This document shows, piece after piece, positions 45,019 to 53,635 of a DNA stretch of 64,000 nucleotides. Positions within the stretch are counted from its first letter, which is position 1. Every line of letters begins with the position of its first letter. Location of the stretch: positions 62,001-126,000 of the forward strand of contig JAIBEK010000047.1 in NCBI GenBank assembly GCA_019459145.1. The letters run 5' to 3'. The stretch comes from Arenimonas sp. Its GTDB lineage: Bacteria > Pseudomonadota > Alphaproteobacteria > Rhizobiales > Rhizobiaceae. The translations under genes and the position numbers were made by a program. The notes below the pieces were generated by a model that had not been told where the DNA came from, did no database searches, and saw only the letters and a list, made by a program, of their open reading frames with translations.

Positions 45019-45804
45019 ATGAAGATCGCGACCTGGAACATCAATGGCGTCAAGGCGCGGATCGCCAATCTCGGCGAATGGCTGCAGAGCTCGGCGCCGG
45101 ACGTCGTCTGCCTCCAGGAAATCAAATCCGTCGACGAGGGTTTTCCGCGGCTCGAGATCGAGGCGCTCGGCTATCATGTCGAAACGCATGGCCAGAAGGG
45201 CTTCAACGGCGTGGCGATCCTGTCGAAGACGAAGCCCGACGAAGTCAATCGCGGCCTGCCGGGAGACGACGGCGACGAACAGGCGCGTTTCATCGAGGCG
45301 GTCTTTTCGGTCGAAGGCGGCGTGGTGCGGGTCTGCTCGCTCTACCTGCCGAACGGCAATCCGCCGGACGATCCGGTCAAGTACCCTTACAAGCTGGCCT
45401 GGATGGAGCGGCTGAAAGCCTTTGCCGAGAGCCGGCTGGCGCTTGAAGAGCCGCTGATCCTCGCCGGCGACTACAATGTCATCCCCGAACCGCATGACTG
45501 CCGCGATCCGCGCCTGTGGGAGGGCGACGCCCTGTTCCTACCCAAGACCCGACAGTCGTTTCGCCGGCTGGAAAATCTCGGCCTCACCGATGCGGTGCGC
45601 GCCACCAGCGACGACCCCCTGCTCTACTCGTTCTGGGATTACCAGGCCGGTGCCTGGCAGAAGAACAACGGCATCCGCATCGATCATCTGATGCTGTCGC
45701 CGGAGGCGAGCGACCGCCTGGTCTCGGCCAAAATCGAAAAGAACGTGCGCAGTTGGGAAAGGCCGTCCGACCATGTGCCGGTGACGGCGATGTTCGATTT
45801 CTGA
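45019..45804 (+). CDS. xthA: Exodeoxyribonuclease III
   Basis: 261 aa AP endonuclease/3' exonuclease for base-excision repair. It begins MKIATWNINGVKAR; catalytic Glu34 lies in CLQEIK, GDYNVIP supplies Asp and Asn, and the C-terminal SDHVPV provides the Asp-His pair. The ATG at 45019 is preferred over the GTG at 45010. It is downstream of erpA on the same strand. Confidence 0.96.
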   Translation: MKIATWNINGVKARIANLGEWLQSSAPDVVCLQEIKSVDEGFPRLEIEALGYHVETHGQKGFNGVAILSKTKPDEVNRGLPGDDGDEQARFIEAVFSVEGGVVRVCSLYLPNGNPPDDPVKYPYKLAWMERLKAFAESRLALEEPLILAGDYNVIPEPHDCRDPRLWEGDALFLPKTRQSFRRLENLGLTDAVRATSDDPLLYSFWDYQAGAWQKNNGIRIDHLMLSPEASDRLVSAKIEKNVRSWERPSDHVPVTAMFDF

Positions 45805-45990
45805 CAGACACTTGAGCGCCCGCCATGGCCGAGCGCCCGCCACACGGCCCGAGCCAAGGCAAGGTCTGGGCAAGTCGCCGACGCTAGATATCGGGTCCGA
45901 GCCTCCGCGGGAGCGGCCTCGAAACCGAGCGGCAAACAGTCCTGTTCTGCTGTCCATCCCGCTGGCGACGACAAGAAGCGGGATATTTCA

Positions 45991-46632
45991 ATGGTTTCAT
46001 CTATCAATTCTGCGCAGCTTGCCAGCACTCAGATCTTTCTCAGAGTCCTGAGGGAAGAAAAGCAGGCCAGCGGTGGCGGCAGCAGCGGCAATGACGACTA
46101 TTATGCCTCGGCCCTCAACGACCTGATGCGCAATTACGGCCAGGACGACGACGGAGAGACTTATGACACTAGCCTGTTGCGCGCGATCGGCGCCGCCGGC
46201 GGCGCGGACGAAAGCACCGAGGAGGTCGCGCCGATCTCGGACGACATCCAGACCGCCTCGTTCATGACGGGCCTGAAGGCCAAACTCGAGGAAATGAAAA
46301 GTTCGGGCGACGGAGCCCTGAAGGCCAAGGAAATGCTGGCCGCCCTTGAGGCCGGCACCCTCACCGTCACGGACGCCGTCAATGGCCGGCAGATAAAGGC
46401 GTGGGACGCGGAGGAGGACAAGGCCGACCGCACCGCCGAGCAGACCAGCCGCAGCGATTGGTCGAGCTTCCTCAAGGCCCAGCTCAGCCGCGACAAGAGC
46501 GGCGGCTACGAACTGACCGATGCCGGCTCTCACATCGACAAGGCGACAGGAGAGAGCGCCAGCTTCGTCAGCGTCGAGGGCACCTATGTCTATCTGACCT
46601 GGCCGGCAGCGACGACCGCCACCACCGCCTAA
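45991..46632 (+). CDS. Hypothetical acidic protein
   Basis: 213 aa, soluble, acidic, rich in Ser/Ala/Gly/Asp, with no signal peptide and no membrane helix. The middle (residues about 90-150) is helical (GLKAKLEEMKSSGDGALKAKEMLAAL) in two blocks; the last third carries a repeated D-K-(S/A)-x-G-x pattern. I do not recognise a family. The ATG at 45991 is in an AGCGGGATATTTC context, a moderate ribosome site. It has its own terminator (46652-46676) and converges on exoR. Function is unknown. Confidence 0.75.
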   Translation: MVSSINSAQLASTQIFLRVLREEKQASGGGSSGNDDYYASALNDLMRNYGQDDDGETYDTSLLRAIGAAGGADESTEEVAPISDDIQTASFMTGLKAKLEEMKSSGDGALKAKEMLAALEAGTLTVTDAVNGRQIKAWDAEEDKADRTAEQTSRSDWSSFLKAQLSRDKSGGYELTDAGSHIDKATGESASFVSVEGTYVYLTWPAATTATTA

Positions 46633-46651
46633 GGCATCGGCAGAAATGCGG

Positions 46652-46676
46652 AAGGCGCCCTTGCGGGGCGCCTTTT
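46652..46676 (+). terminator. Terminator after the acidic hypothetical gene
   Basis: AAGGCGCCC (46652-46660) and GGGCGCCTT form a strong stem with a TTGC(G) loop, followed by TTTT. It also serves as the boundary to the convergent exoR gene. Confidence 0.8.
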
Positions 46677-46711
46677 TCGCTTCCGGACCTTCGGCAACAC
46701 TCAGGCCGTCG

Positions 46712-47539
46712 TCATTCCGTCTGGCTAATAACCTGCGGCGCCAGCGCGACCGCCACCCGGCGGTCCTCCTCATTGGCGATGGAGAAGGCCTGCTCCTGCA
46801 GCGACTGCATCCAGTCGCAGTCCTTCGGGGGACAATTTTCCAAGGCTGCGGTGAGGAAGGCGAGGCCCCGCACCGTCTGGCCCTCTTCGAACAGCACATT
46901 GCCGAACACCGCCATGGCACCGGTGTGGCCACCCTTGCGGGCGAGGTTCAGCCATTTCTTGGCCTGCTGGACATTGCTCTTGCCGCCCTCGCCGGCCAGG
47001 ATCATCCGCGCCAGCTGGAACTGCGCCTCGGGCACGCCGAAGGTCGACGCCGCCTGGAAATAGAGCTGGCGGGCCTGGGCGAGGTCGCTCCTCACCGGGC
47101 TGTCGGGAATGCCCTGACGATAGTAACGGGCGAGCGACAGCAGCGCATTGACGAAGAAGCCGGTATCTTCCGAGCCCGGCTCCACGCCCTGGCTGGCGAT
47201 GTCCGCATAGATCTTGAACGCTTCGAAATCATTCTCGACCACGCCATCGCCCGCCGCATACATGTTGGCGAGCGCCCAGCGGGAGCCGGTATGGCCCTTT
47301 TCGGCGGCATAGCGATAGGCTTCGACCGCGTCCTCCTTCTGGCCGTTCTTGTAGGCCTTGAAGCCGAATTTGAAGAGATCGAACGGGCCGGATTCCTTCG
47401 TCACCCCGGCATTCATGTCGAAGGCGTGACCGGCCGTACCCGTCATGACGAACAGGAACGCCGAGAGAAACAATGTGGCCGGAGACTTCCAGTCTGATGT
47501 CTGCATAATTCCGTATTTCTTCCACAACACCGCAGACAT
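46712..47539 (-). CDS. exoR: Exopolysaccharide regulator ExoR (Sel1-repeat periplasmic protein)
   Basis: 275 aa periplasmic negative regulator of the ExoS-ChvI two-component system that controls succinoglycan and motility. The signal sequence TLFLSAFLFVMTGTAGHA is followed by tandem Sel1-like repeats (AAEKGHTGSRWALANMYAAGDG; two blocks of similar form later). The sequence closely matches my memory of S. meliloti ExoR (ESGPFDLFKFGF, TFGVPEAQFQLA). The ATG at 47539 is chosen for its AGGGG site; the ATG at 47506 would give 264 aa. The stop of a small upstream ORF overlaps this ATG (TGATG). Confidence 0.93.
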   Translation of the reverse strand: MSAVLWKKYGIMQTSDWKSPATLFLSAFLFVMTGTAGHAFDMNAGVTKESGPFDLFKFGFKAYKNGQKEDAVEAYRYAAEKGHTGSRWALANMYAAGDGVVENDFEAFKIYADIASQGVEPGSEDTGFFVNALLSLARYYRQGIPDSPVRSDLAQARQLYFQAASTFGVPEAQFQLARMILAGEGGKSNVQQAKKWLNLARKGGHTGAMAVFGNVLFEEGQTVRGLAFLTAALENCPPKDCDWMQSLQEQAFSIANEEDRRVAVALAPQVISQTE

Positions 47540-47826
47540 CACCGTTCCCCTCCGCTCGACACGGAAGGCTCGATCTTGTCCGCCAGACATTTGAGCTTGA
47601 AACCGTGAACAACCGGTTCATCGCTCCGCCGCGGGGGCGTGAATACCATTTCATCGACTGTCGGATCTGCGTCCGCCGCGACGAAAGGAAGCCTAGGAGA
47701 GATTTCAGGCAAGACTACGACCGCTGTCCGTTCGCCGCCGACGGCGACCACTCTTGCGGTTCGAAAATCATTCCACACGTTCGCCGCGGTTGATTTCCGG
47801 AGATAATTCCCGACGAGCTGTCCCAT
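47539..47826 (-). CDS. Small ORF translationally coupled to exoR (uncertain)
   Basis: Open frame of 95 aa whose TGA stop overlaps the exoR ATG (TGATG). There is no recognisable family, no signal and no membrane helix; the composition is ordinary. A weak GAGTAGG site precedes the ATG at 47826. If translated, it could be a leader controlling exoR translation. If not, 47540-48005 is a roughly 465 bp untranslated and promoter region. Low confidence as a gene. Confidence 0.35.
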   Translation of the reverse strand: MGQLVGNYLRKSTAANVWNDFRTARVVAVGGERTAVVVLPEISPRLPFVAADADPTVDEMVFTPPRRSDEPVVHGFKLKCLADKIEPSVSSGGER

Positions 47827-48005
47827 GCCTACTCACACGCCATGCCAATGCGAAACGGCCCCATCCGTTTCGAGACCTGATCGCTGCGCTTTGTTTGTGG
47901 CGGGAAATGGACAAAATCGGCCGTCCGTAGCGCCGCCCGCGAGGATTCAGGGGTTGTTGCAGATCTGTCACATTTTTCCCTGCGAATCCGCGCGCCCAAA
48001 ACGCA

Positions 48006-48029
48006 GAGAGCCCGGCATGCCGGGCTCTC
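48006..48029 (-). terminator. Terminator of the FadL-type gene
   Basis: A perfect 24 nt palindrome starting GAGAGCCCGGC and ending in its complement, located 27-50 bp after the stop of the porin gene. On the minus strand a TTTT stretch follows a few bases later. Confidence 0.75.
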
Positions 48030-48055
48030 ATTCGCTAACTGTCGGATCGTCGACC

Positions 48056-49225
48056 TTAGAAGACGACCTTGTAATTGGCCGAGACAGCGTAGGCCCAGTC
48101 GCCGTCAGCCGTCGCGTCATAGGTTGCGTCGTCCGCAACCGACTGGCTGCCTTCGGTCAGGTAGCTGACCGCACCGCCGAAGCGAAGCTCGCCCGGACCG
48201 GCCTTGACGGACACACCGGTGCCGACCGTCCAGGTGTCGGTGTAGATGTCGGCGCCCGTGTCCACGCCCTTGTCCCAGGTCAGGTTGACCGTACCGGAGA
48301 TCTTCTCGTTGAAGGCGTGGCCGACGCCGGCCTGCAAGGTCCAGCCGTCCTGCCAGTTGTAGACGTCCTGGCGCGGGACATAGACGCCCGGAGCCGGCGT
48401 GCCGAGGCTATAGTCAAGCGTCTGCATGACGCTCCAGTCGGTCCACTTGACCGAGCCGTAAACCAGCCAGCCAGGTGCCACACCGGTCTGCAGCGACAGC
48501 TTGATCGACTGCGGCAGGGTGCCGCTACCGAAGGCGTCCTGGACACCCCAGAGCGGATTGACGACGCCTGCGCCCCAATCGAAGCTGCCATCGTCGCTGG
48601 CATCATGCTCGACCTTCGAGCGATACATCAGCTGGGCACGCAGGGCATATTCCGGAATGTCATAGGCGACCCCGAAGCGATAGCCGAAGGCTGCCTTGTC
48701 TTCCAGATGCAGGTCGCCGGCATAGCTGTTCGCCGTGTATTCGAAATCCTGCATGAACACGCCGCCGAGCACGTGGATACGCCCCTTGCCGGCTTCCATG
48801 TTGACGTCGCAGGTCGCGCCGTATTCGTTGGTGATGAAGTCCTTGTGGCTCGCACCGGTGCCGCCGGCCATCAAACTCGCCGTCTGGGCCTGCGTACCGT
48901 AGTCGGCATCGGCACCGAAGGGCTGGGTGTAGGTCAGCGCACAAGCGACGTTATCCGCCAACTTGATCTTGGCGGCGAAGTTCGGGATCCAGTAATTCTG
49001 CGAGAAATCGTCGTCCGTGCCGTCGACCATCACGCCACCGATGCGGATCTTGTCGTAGTCGCGACGCGGCGAAACGAGGGTCACGCCACTGCGGGCAATA
49101 TAATCGCCTTCTTCAAACAGGATATCTGTGTCGGCCTCGCCGCGATTCCAGCCGCCCGCATGCGCAGACGTGGCCAGCGCGCTGACGCCGAGCAAACACA
49201 AAATAGTCGTCTTCTTGAGATACAT
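48056..49225 (-). CDS. FadL/OmpP1-type outer-membrane transport protein
   Basis: 389 aa outer-membrane beta-barrel predicted to import hydrophobic compounds such as long-chain fatty acids. The signal peptide (MYLKKTTILCLLGVSALATSA-type, cleaved after AHA) is followed by alternating beta strands and a C-terminal aromatic residue (YKVVF). The ATG at 49225 has a GAGAGAGA site. It is monocistronic. The promoter region holds several palindromes (49307-49365), suggesting substrate-responsive control. Confidence 0.85.
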   Translation of the reverse strand: MYLKKTTILCLLGVSALATSAHAGGWNRGEADTDILFEEGDYIARSGVTLVSPRRDYDKIRIGGVMVDGTDDDFSQNYWIPNFAAKIKLADNVACALTYTQPFGADADYGTQAQTASLMAGGTGASHKDFITNEYGATCDVNMEAGKGRIHVLGGVFMQDFEYTANSYAGDLHLEDKAAFGYRFGVAYDIPEYALRAQLMYRSKVEHDASDDGSFDWGAGVVNPLWGVQDAFGSGTLPQSIKLSLQTGVAPGWLVYGSVKWTDWSVMQTLDYSLGTPAPGVYVPRQDVYNWQDGWTLQAGVGHAFNEKISGTVNLTWDKGVDTGADIYTDTWTVGTGVSVKAGPGELRFGGAVSYLTEGSQSVADDATYDATADGDWAYAVSANYKVVF

Positions 49226-49621
49226 TGCCGTCTCTCTCCCCACTTACTGGCAAAAACTGATTTGCAGTGTAGCTGCGTCGGCGCGGATGACAATCTTGCA
49301 ACCTCTCCCCCGATCGGGGGTGCCTTGTCTCAATTTTTACGTAAAGCCTCTTACGCGCACGTAAGATAGATGCAGTATTGGTTTTTTATTCCGCAAAAGG
49401 CGTACAATTACATTGCAAATAGAATTGCATTCCATTTTCCGACGCTTCCGTTGCGTAAATGCCACAAATCCCAATTTGTGTGCGCATGGTCACAATCCTG
49501 CCCGGAAGCGGGTTTCATGCCGTTGCAGCGGCAGGAAAGCCTTGAAATGTCTGCGTGAAGGGGCGATTTGCAACTCACGATAGGACGCAAGCGCGGTTCG
49601 GGCGGAGAATCAGCCGCCGTC
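49226..49621. other. Regulatory intergenic region upstream of the FadL-type gene
   Basis: No gene seen. On the minus strand, TTGTCA and TACACT with a 16 bp spacer (about 49265-49292) form a possible promoter. Upstream of it lie CCCCCGATCGGGGG (49307-49320), TTTACGTAAA (49336-49345) and CTTACG-4-CGTAAG (49350-49365). 49370-49440 is AT-rich. The open frames here have no support. Confidence 0.55.
49307..49365. promoter_or_regulatory. Palindromic operator candidates of the FadL-type gene
   Basis: Three perfect palindromes: CCCCCGATCGGGGG (49307-49320), TTTACGTAAA (49336-49345) and CTTACG/CGTAAG with a 4 bp spacer (49350-49365). The last two share the half-site TTACG and are spaced 16-17 bp centre to centre, suggesting a pair of sites for one regulator. 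Confidence 0.5.
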
Positions 49622-49650
49622 GGAAAAAGAAAGGCGGCCCGCAGGCCGCC
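49622..49650 (-). terminator. Terminator of valS
   Basis: GGCGGCC (49633-49639) and GGCCGCC (49644-49650) with a 4 nt loop. On the minus strand it is followed by TTTCTTTTTCC, 12 bp after the valS stop. Confidence 0.85.
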
Positions 49651-49661
49651 CTCAGCATTGC

Positions 49662-52502
49662 TCAACCGGCTTCGACCACTCTCTTCAGCGCGGTATCCAG
49701 GCTCGCCTTCTGCTGTTCCAGTTCCTGGTAGCGCTCGCGCTCGGCGGCGACGACCTCGGGATTGGCGTTTGCCACGAACTTCTCGTTGGCGAGCTTGCCG
49801 GCGATGCGGCCCATTTCCTGCTCGACCTTGGCGATCGCCTTCTCAAGGCGCGCCTTCTCCGCCGAAAGATCAATCAGCGTGCCGAGTGGAAGGCAGGCGG
49901 TCGCCTCGCCGACGACGATCTGTGCGGCCCCTTTCGGCGCCTCGTCGGCCAGCGTGATGCTCTCGACGCGGGCCAGGCGCTTGATCGACGCCTCGTGGCG
50001 AACCAGGCGGTCACGCGTGACGCCGTTTGCCCCCACGACGACCAGCGGCGCCACGGCACCCGGCGGCACGTTCATCTCGGCCCGCACGGAACGGATGCCC
50101 GACACGAGGTCGACCAGCCAGTTGATGTCAGCCGCTGCCAGTTCGTCGGCAAATTCGGGCGCCGGCCAGGCCGCATGGCACAGCAGCGTGTCGCGCGCTT
50201 TGCCTTCGCCCGCCGTATGCGCCCAGAGTTCTTCCGTCATGAACGGCATGAACGGATGCAGCAGCTTGTAGGTCTCCTCGAGCACATAGGCCGCGCAGGC
50301 CTGCGCCTCGGCCTTGGCTGCCTCGTCCTCGCCGGAGAAGACCGGCTTCAGCAGTTCGAGATACCAGTCGCAGAAGCTGTTCCAGACGAAACGATAGAGG
50401 CTGCCGGCAGCCTCGTTGAAGCGGAAGCTTGCGATCGCTTCCGTTACATCGCGCTCGGTGCGCGCCAGTTCGGTGAGGATCCAGCGGTTGATGGCAAGCG
50501 TGGTGGTTTCCGGCAGGAAGTGCGGATCGCTCTTTGCCCCGTTCATCTCGGCAAACCGCGTGGCGTTCCACAACTTGGTGCCGAAATTGCGGTAGCCGGC
50601 GATGCGGGCCGGGTCGAGCTTCACGTCGCGGCCCTGCGCGGCCATGATGGCCAGCGTGAAGCGCAGCGCGTCGGCGCCGTATTCGTCGATCAGTTCGAGC
50701 GGGTCGATGACGTTGCCCTTGGACTTCGACATCTTCTGGCCGTTCTTGTCGCGGACCAGTGCATGGACATAGACGGTATGGAAGGGCTCGACCGGGTTGC
50801 CGGCATCGTCCTTCATGAAGTGCAGGCCCATCATCATCATCCGGGCGACCCAGAAGAAGATGATGTCGAAGCCGGTGACCAGCACGTCGGTTGGATAGTA
50901 TTTTGCCAGTTCCGGCGTGTCGCCCGGCCAGCCGAGCGTCGAGAAGGGCCAGAGCGCCGAGGAGAACCAGGTGTCGAGCACATCCTCGTCGCGGGTCAGG
51001 ATCTCGCCGGGGGCAAAATTCTCGAGCTTTTCCTGGACCCAGGCCTTCCACGGCCCCTCATGCGCCAGATAATGCTGGACGGCGGCGTCGAGCGCCTCTT
51101 CCTCGGTCTTCTCGACGAAGACCTGGCCGTCGGGACCGTACCAGGCCGGGATCTGGTGTCCCCACCACAGCTGGCGCGAGACGCACCACGGCTGGATGTT
51201 CTCCATCCATTCGAAATAGGTCTTTTCCCAGTTCTTCGGCACAAACTTGGTGCGGCCTTCGCGGACGCTGTCGATCGCCGGCTTGGCCAGCGTCTTGGCG
51301 TCGACATACCACTGCTCGGTCAGCCGCGGCTCGATCGGCACGCCGCCACGGTCGCCATGCGGCACCATGTGCTTGTGCGGCTCGATCTTATCGACCAGGC
51401 CTTCGGCCTCGAGAATCTCGACGATCTTCTTGCGGGCGGCGAAGCGATCCATGCCTTCGAGCTCGCCCCAGACCATTTCCTGCTCGCGGTTCGGTGTAAG
51501 CCCCTCGAGAAAGTCCTCGTCGCCGACGATGGCGACATTGCCCTCGACAGTCAGCACGTTGATCGCCCGCAGGCCGGCGCGCTTGCCGACCTCGAAGTCG
51601 TTGAAGTCGTGGGCGGGCGTCATCTTGACCGCGCCGGTTCCGGCGGTCGGGTCCGGATATTCGTCGGCGACGATCGGGATCTTGCGGCCGACGATCGGCA
51701 GGATGACGTGCTTGCCGACGATCGCCGTGTAGCGCTCGTCGTCGGGATGAACGGCAATGCCGGTGTCGCCGAGCATGGTCTCCGGACGCGTCGTCGCGAC
51801 CACCAGATAGTCGCGGGTCTCGTAGTCGGTCGGCTTTCCCTCTTCATCGAAGGCAACCGGATGCTGATAGGTGACGCCGTCTTCCAGCGGATAGCGCAGG
51901 TGCCAGAGATTGCCGTTGACCTCGACCTGCTCGACCTCGAGGTCGGAGATCGCCGTCAGCAGCTTCGGGTCCCAGTTGACCAGGCGCTTGTCCTTATAGA
52001 TCAGGCCTTCCTTGTAAAGCGAGACGAAGACTTCGAGCACCGCCTCCGACAGGCCCTCGTCCATGGTGAAGCGTTCGCGCGACCAGTCGCAGGAGGCGCC
52101 GAGGCGCTTCAACTGGTTGAAGATCAGGCCGCCCGATTCGTCCTTCCATTCCCAGACCTTCTCGATGAAGGCCTCACGGCCCATGGCGCGGCGATGCTGC
52201 TGGGTCTCCATCAGCTTGCGCTCGACCACCATCTGCGTGGCGATGCCGGCATGGTCCATGCCCGGCTGCCACAGCACGTCCTTGCCGCGCATGCGCTCGA
52301 AGCGGATCATGATGTCCTGCAGCGTGTTGTTGAGCGCATGCCCCATATGCAGCGAACCGGTGACGTTCGGCGGGGGGATGACGATGGTGAACGTATCCTC
52401 GCCGGGCTTGGCATTGGCGCCGGCGCGAAACGCGTCCGCCTCTTCCCAGGCCTTGGCGATCTTCGGTTCGACGGCGGCGGAATCGTAGGTCTTTTCGAGC
52501 AT
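49662..52502 (-). CDS. valS: Valyl-tRNA synthetase
   Basis: 946 aa class I synthetase with CP1 editing domain. The HIGH-type motif HMGH is at residues 52-55 (PPNVTGSLHMGHALNN), and the KMSKS loop (GQKMSKSKGN) lies at about residue 590. A C-terminal coiled coil (about 880-946, LEKAIAKVEQEMGRIAGKL) stabilises tRNA binding. The ATG at 52502 (MLEKTYDSA) matches homologues; an ATG 8 codons upstream is possible, and neither has a good ribosome site. It is downstream of popZ on the same strand. Confidence 0.97.
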   Translation of the reverse strand: MLEKTYDSAAVEPKIAKAWEEADAFRAGANAKPGEDTFTIVIPPPNVTGSLHMGHALNNTLQDIMIRFERMRGKDVLWQPGMDHAGIATQMVVERKLMETQQHRRAMGREAFIEKVWEWKDESGGLIFNQLKRLGASCDWSRERFTMDEGLSEAVLEVFVSLYKEGLIYKDKRLVNWDPKLLTAISDLEVEQVEVNGNLWHLRYPLEDGVTYQHPVAFDEEGKPTDYETRDYLVVATTRPETMLGDTGIAVHPDDERYTAIVGKHVILPIVGRKIPIVADEYPDPTAGTGAVKMTPAHDFNDFEVGKRAGLRAINVLTVEGNVAIVGDEDFLEGLTPNREQEMVWGELEGMDRFAARKKIVEILEAEGLVDKIEPHKHMVPHGDRGGVPIEPRLTEQWYVDAKTLAKPAIDSVREGRTKFVPKNWEKTYFEWMENIQPWCVSRQLWWGHQIPAWYGPDGQVFVEKTEEEALDAAVQHYLAHEGPWKAWVQEKLENFAPGEILTRDEDVLDTWFSSALWPFSTLGWPGDTPELAKYYPTDVLVTGFDIIFFWVARMMMMGLHFMKDDAGNPVEPFHTVYVHALVRDKNGQKMSKSKGNVIDPLELIDEYGADALRFTLAIMAAQGRDVKLDPARIAGYRNFGTKLWNATRFAEMNGAKSDPHFLPETTTLAINRWILTELARTERDVTEAIASFRFNEAAGSLYRFVWNSFCDWYLELLKPVFSGEDEAAKAEAQACAAYVLEETYKLLHPFMPFMTEELWAHTAGEGKARDTLLCHAAWPAPEFADELAAADINWLVDLVSGIRSVRAEMNVPPGAVAPLVVVGANGVTRDRLVRHEASIKRLARVESITLADEAPKGAAQIVVGEATACLPLGTLIDLSAEKARLEKAIAKVEQEMGRIAGKLANEKFVANANPEVVAAERERYQELEQQKASLDTALKRVVEAG

Positions 52503-52566
52503 TTTGGACCACACTTCGGGGTTCATGTTGCAGCTTGGTAAACAGGATGGCCGATTGTTAGTCAAT

Positions 52567-52594
52567 AAAAAAGCCGCCCCGGCGAGGGAGCGGC
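52567..52594 (-). terminator. Terminator of popZ
   Basis: GCCGCCCC (52573-52580) pairs with GGAGCGGC (52587-52594), one G-U pair on the RNA, followed on the minus strand by six U residues. It lies between the popZ stop and valS. Confidence 0.8.
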
Positions 52595-52619
52595 CTGGAG
52601 CCGGAACGGGCCGGAAAAA

Positions 52620-53489
52620 TCAGCGCCGGGGGCCGCGCGCCACTCGCTCGATCTCCTCGCGCACCAGTCGTTCGACTAGCGTCGGCAGATTGTCGTCCAG
52701 CCATTCCTGCAACATCGGACGCAGCATTTCCTCGGCCATCTCGTCGAGCGAGCGACGCTGCTGTCCGTCGAGGACGGCGGCAAGCTCTCCGAAGGAGCGC
52801 GACACCTGCTCGACGGTCGCCGCCGATACCAGCATCCTCAGGTCCTGCCCACCCTCGGAGGTAACCGGCGCGGCGCGGACGGATTCTGCTTCCGGCTGGG
52901 CAACGGCCAAAGCCGCCTCTTCGACATCGGCCACGGCTGCGGCTTCAAACTCGGAATGGTCGTTTGCATAAGCATCCGGCTGCACGCTCGGCATTTCCAG
53001 ACGCGGCTCCGCCGAACGCGGATCAGCGGCGGCCCGCAGATCGGCCATACGGCCCGTCATGGACGGATTTTCAGTGCGCGGCGCCTGAATGGCGGGCTCG
53101 GCGAGCGCGGTTTCGATGAAAGACGGACGCTCGACCCTTTCGGAAGCGGAGCGAACCCGCGCGGCAAGATCGGCAAGCGAGATATTCTTCGCCCGTTCGC
53201 CCTCTCCCGCAGGTTGGGTGGCGACCGCAGACTGGGAGACAAGGGGAGCCGGGCCAGGCACCGGACCGGCATCATTCGCCGCCACCATCTCGGCCGCGGC
53301 ATAGGCATCCTCGTCATCGATCGTCAGCCGGACATCGCCATCGATCTCGTCCTGGTCGTCACCATAGACCGGCGACAGGGAGGAGGAAACAGACTGGCTG
53401 CCGCCCGGATCATTGCTTTCGATGATCCGGCGGATCGAGGCCAGGATCTCTTCCATGGACGGTTCACGCGCTACACTTGGCTGGGCCAT
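52620..53489 (-). CDS. popZ: Polar organizing protein PopZ (DUF2497)
   Basis: 289 aa scaffold that forms a cell-pole microdomain and anchors chromosome and cell-cycle factors in alphaproteobacteria. The N-terminal interaction helix MAQPSVAREPSMEEILASI is followed by RRIIESN; a Pro/Ala/Glu-rich disordered middle follows. The C-terminal oligomerisation region is conserved: MLRPMLQEWLDDNLPTLVER, then LVREEIERVARG. The ATG at 53489 has a GGGG site; an in-frame ATG two codons upstream is possible. Confidence 0.93.
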   Translation of the reverse strand: MAQPSVAREPSMEEILASIRRIIESNDPGGSQSVSSSLSPVYGDDQDEIDGDVRLTIDDEDAYAAAEMVAANDAGPVPGPAPLVSQSAVATQPAGEGERAKNISLADLAARVRSASERVERPSFIETALAEPAIQAPRTENPSMTGRMADLRAAADPRSAEPRLEMPSVQPDAYANDHSEFEAAAVADVEEAALAVAQPEAESVRAAPVTSEGGQDLRMLVSAATVEQVSRSFGELAAVLDGQQRRSLDEMAEEMLRPMLQEWLDDNLPTLVERLVREEIERVARGPRR

Positions 53490-53635
53490 ATTCATCCCCG
53501 TTGGTCCCCGACAATCGGCTCGCGGCAGACAGCCCGACCGATTTCGAATCACCTTAGGATACTCGCTCGTTGAAAAAAATCACGCGGACCCAACTAATTG
53601 GGGCTGATGCACAGCTTTGTTGGCAGGCCGCGAGG

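Noticed and set aside
49408..49665. 85-codon minus-strand frame between valS and the porin
   Set aside because: It overlaps the valS terminator and has no ribosome site or recognisable features.
49995..52541. 848-codon plus-strand frame opposite valS
   Set aside because: valS is certain from HMGH and KMSKS motifs; the antisense frame is a GC-bias artefact.
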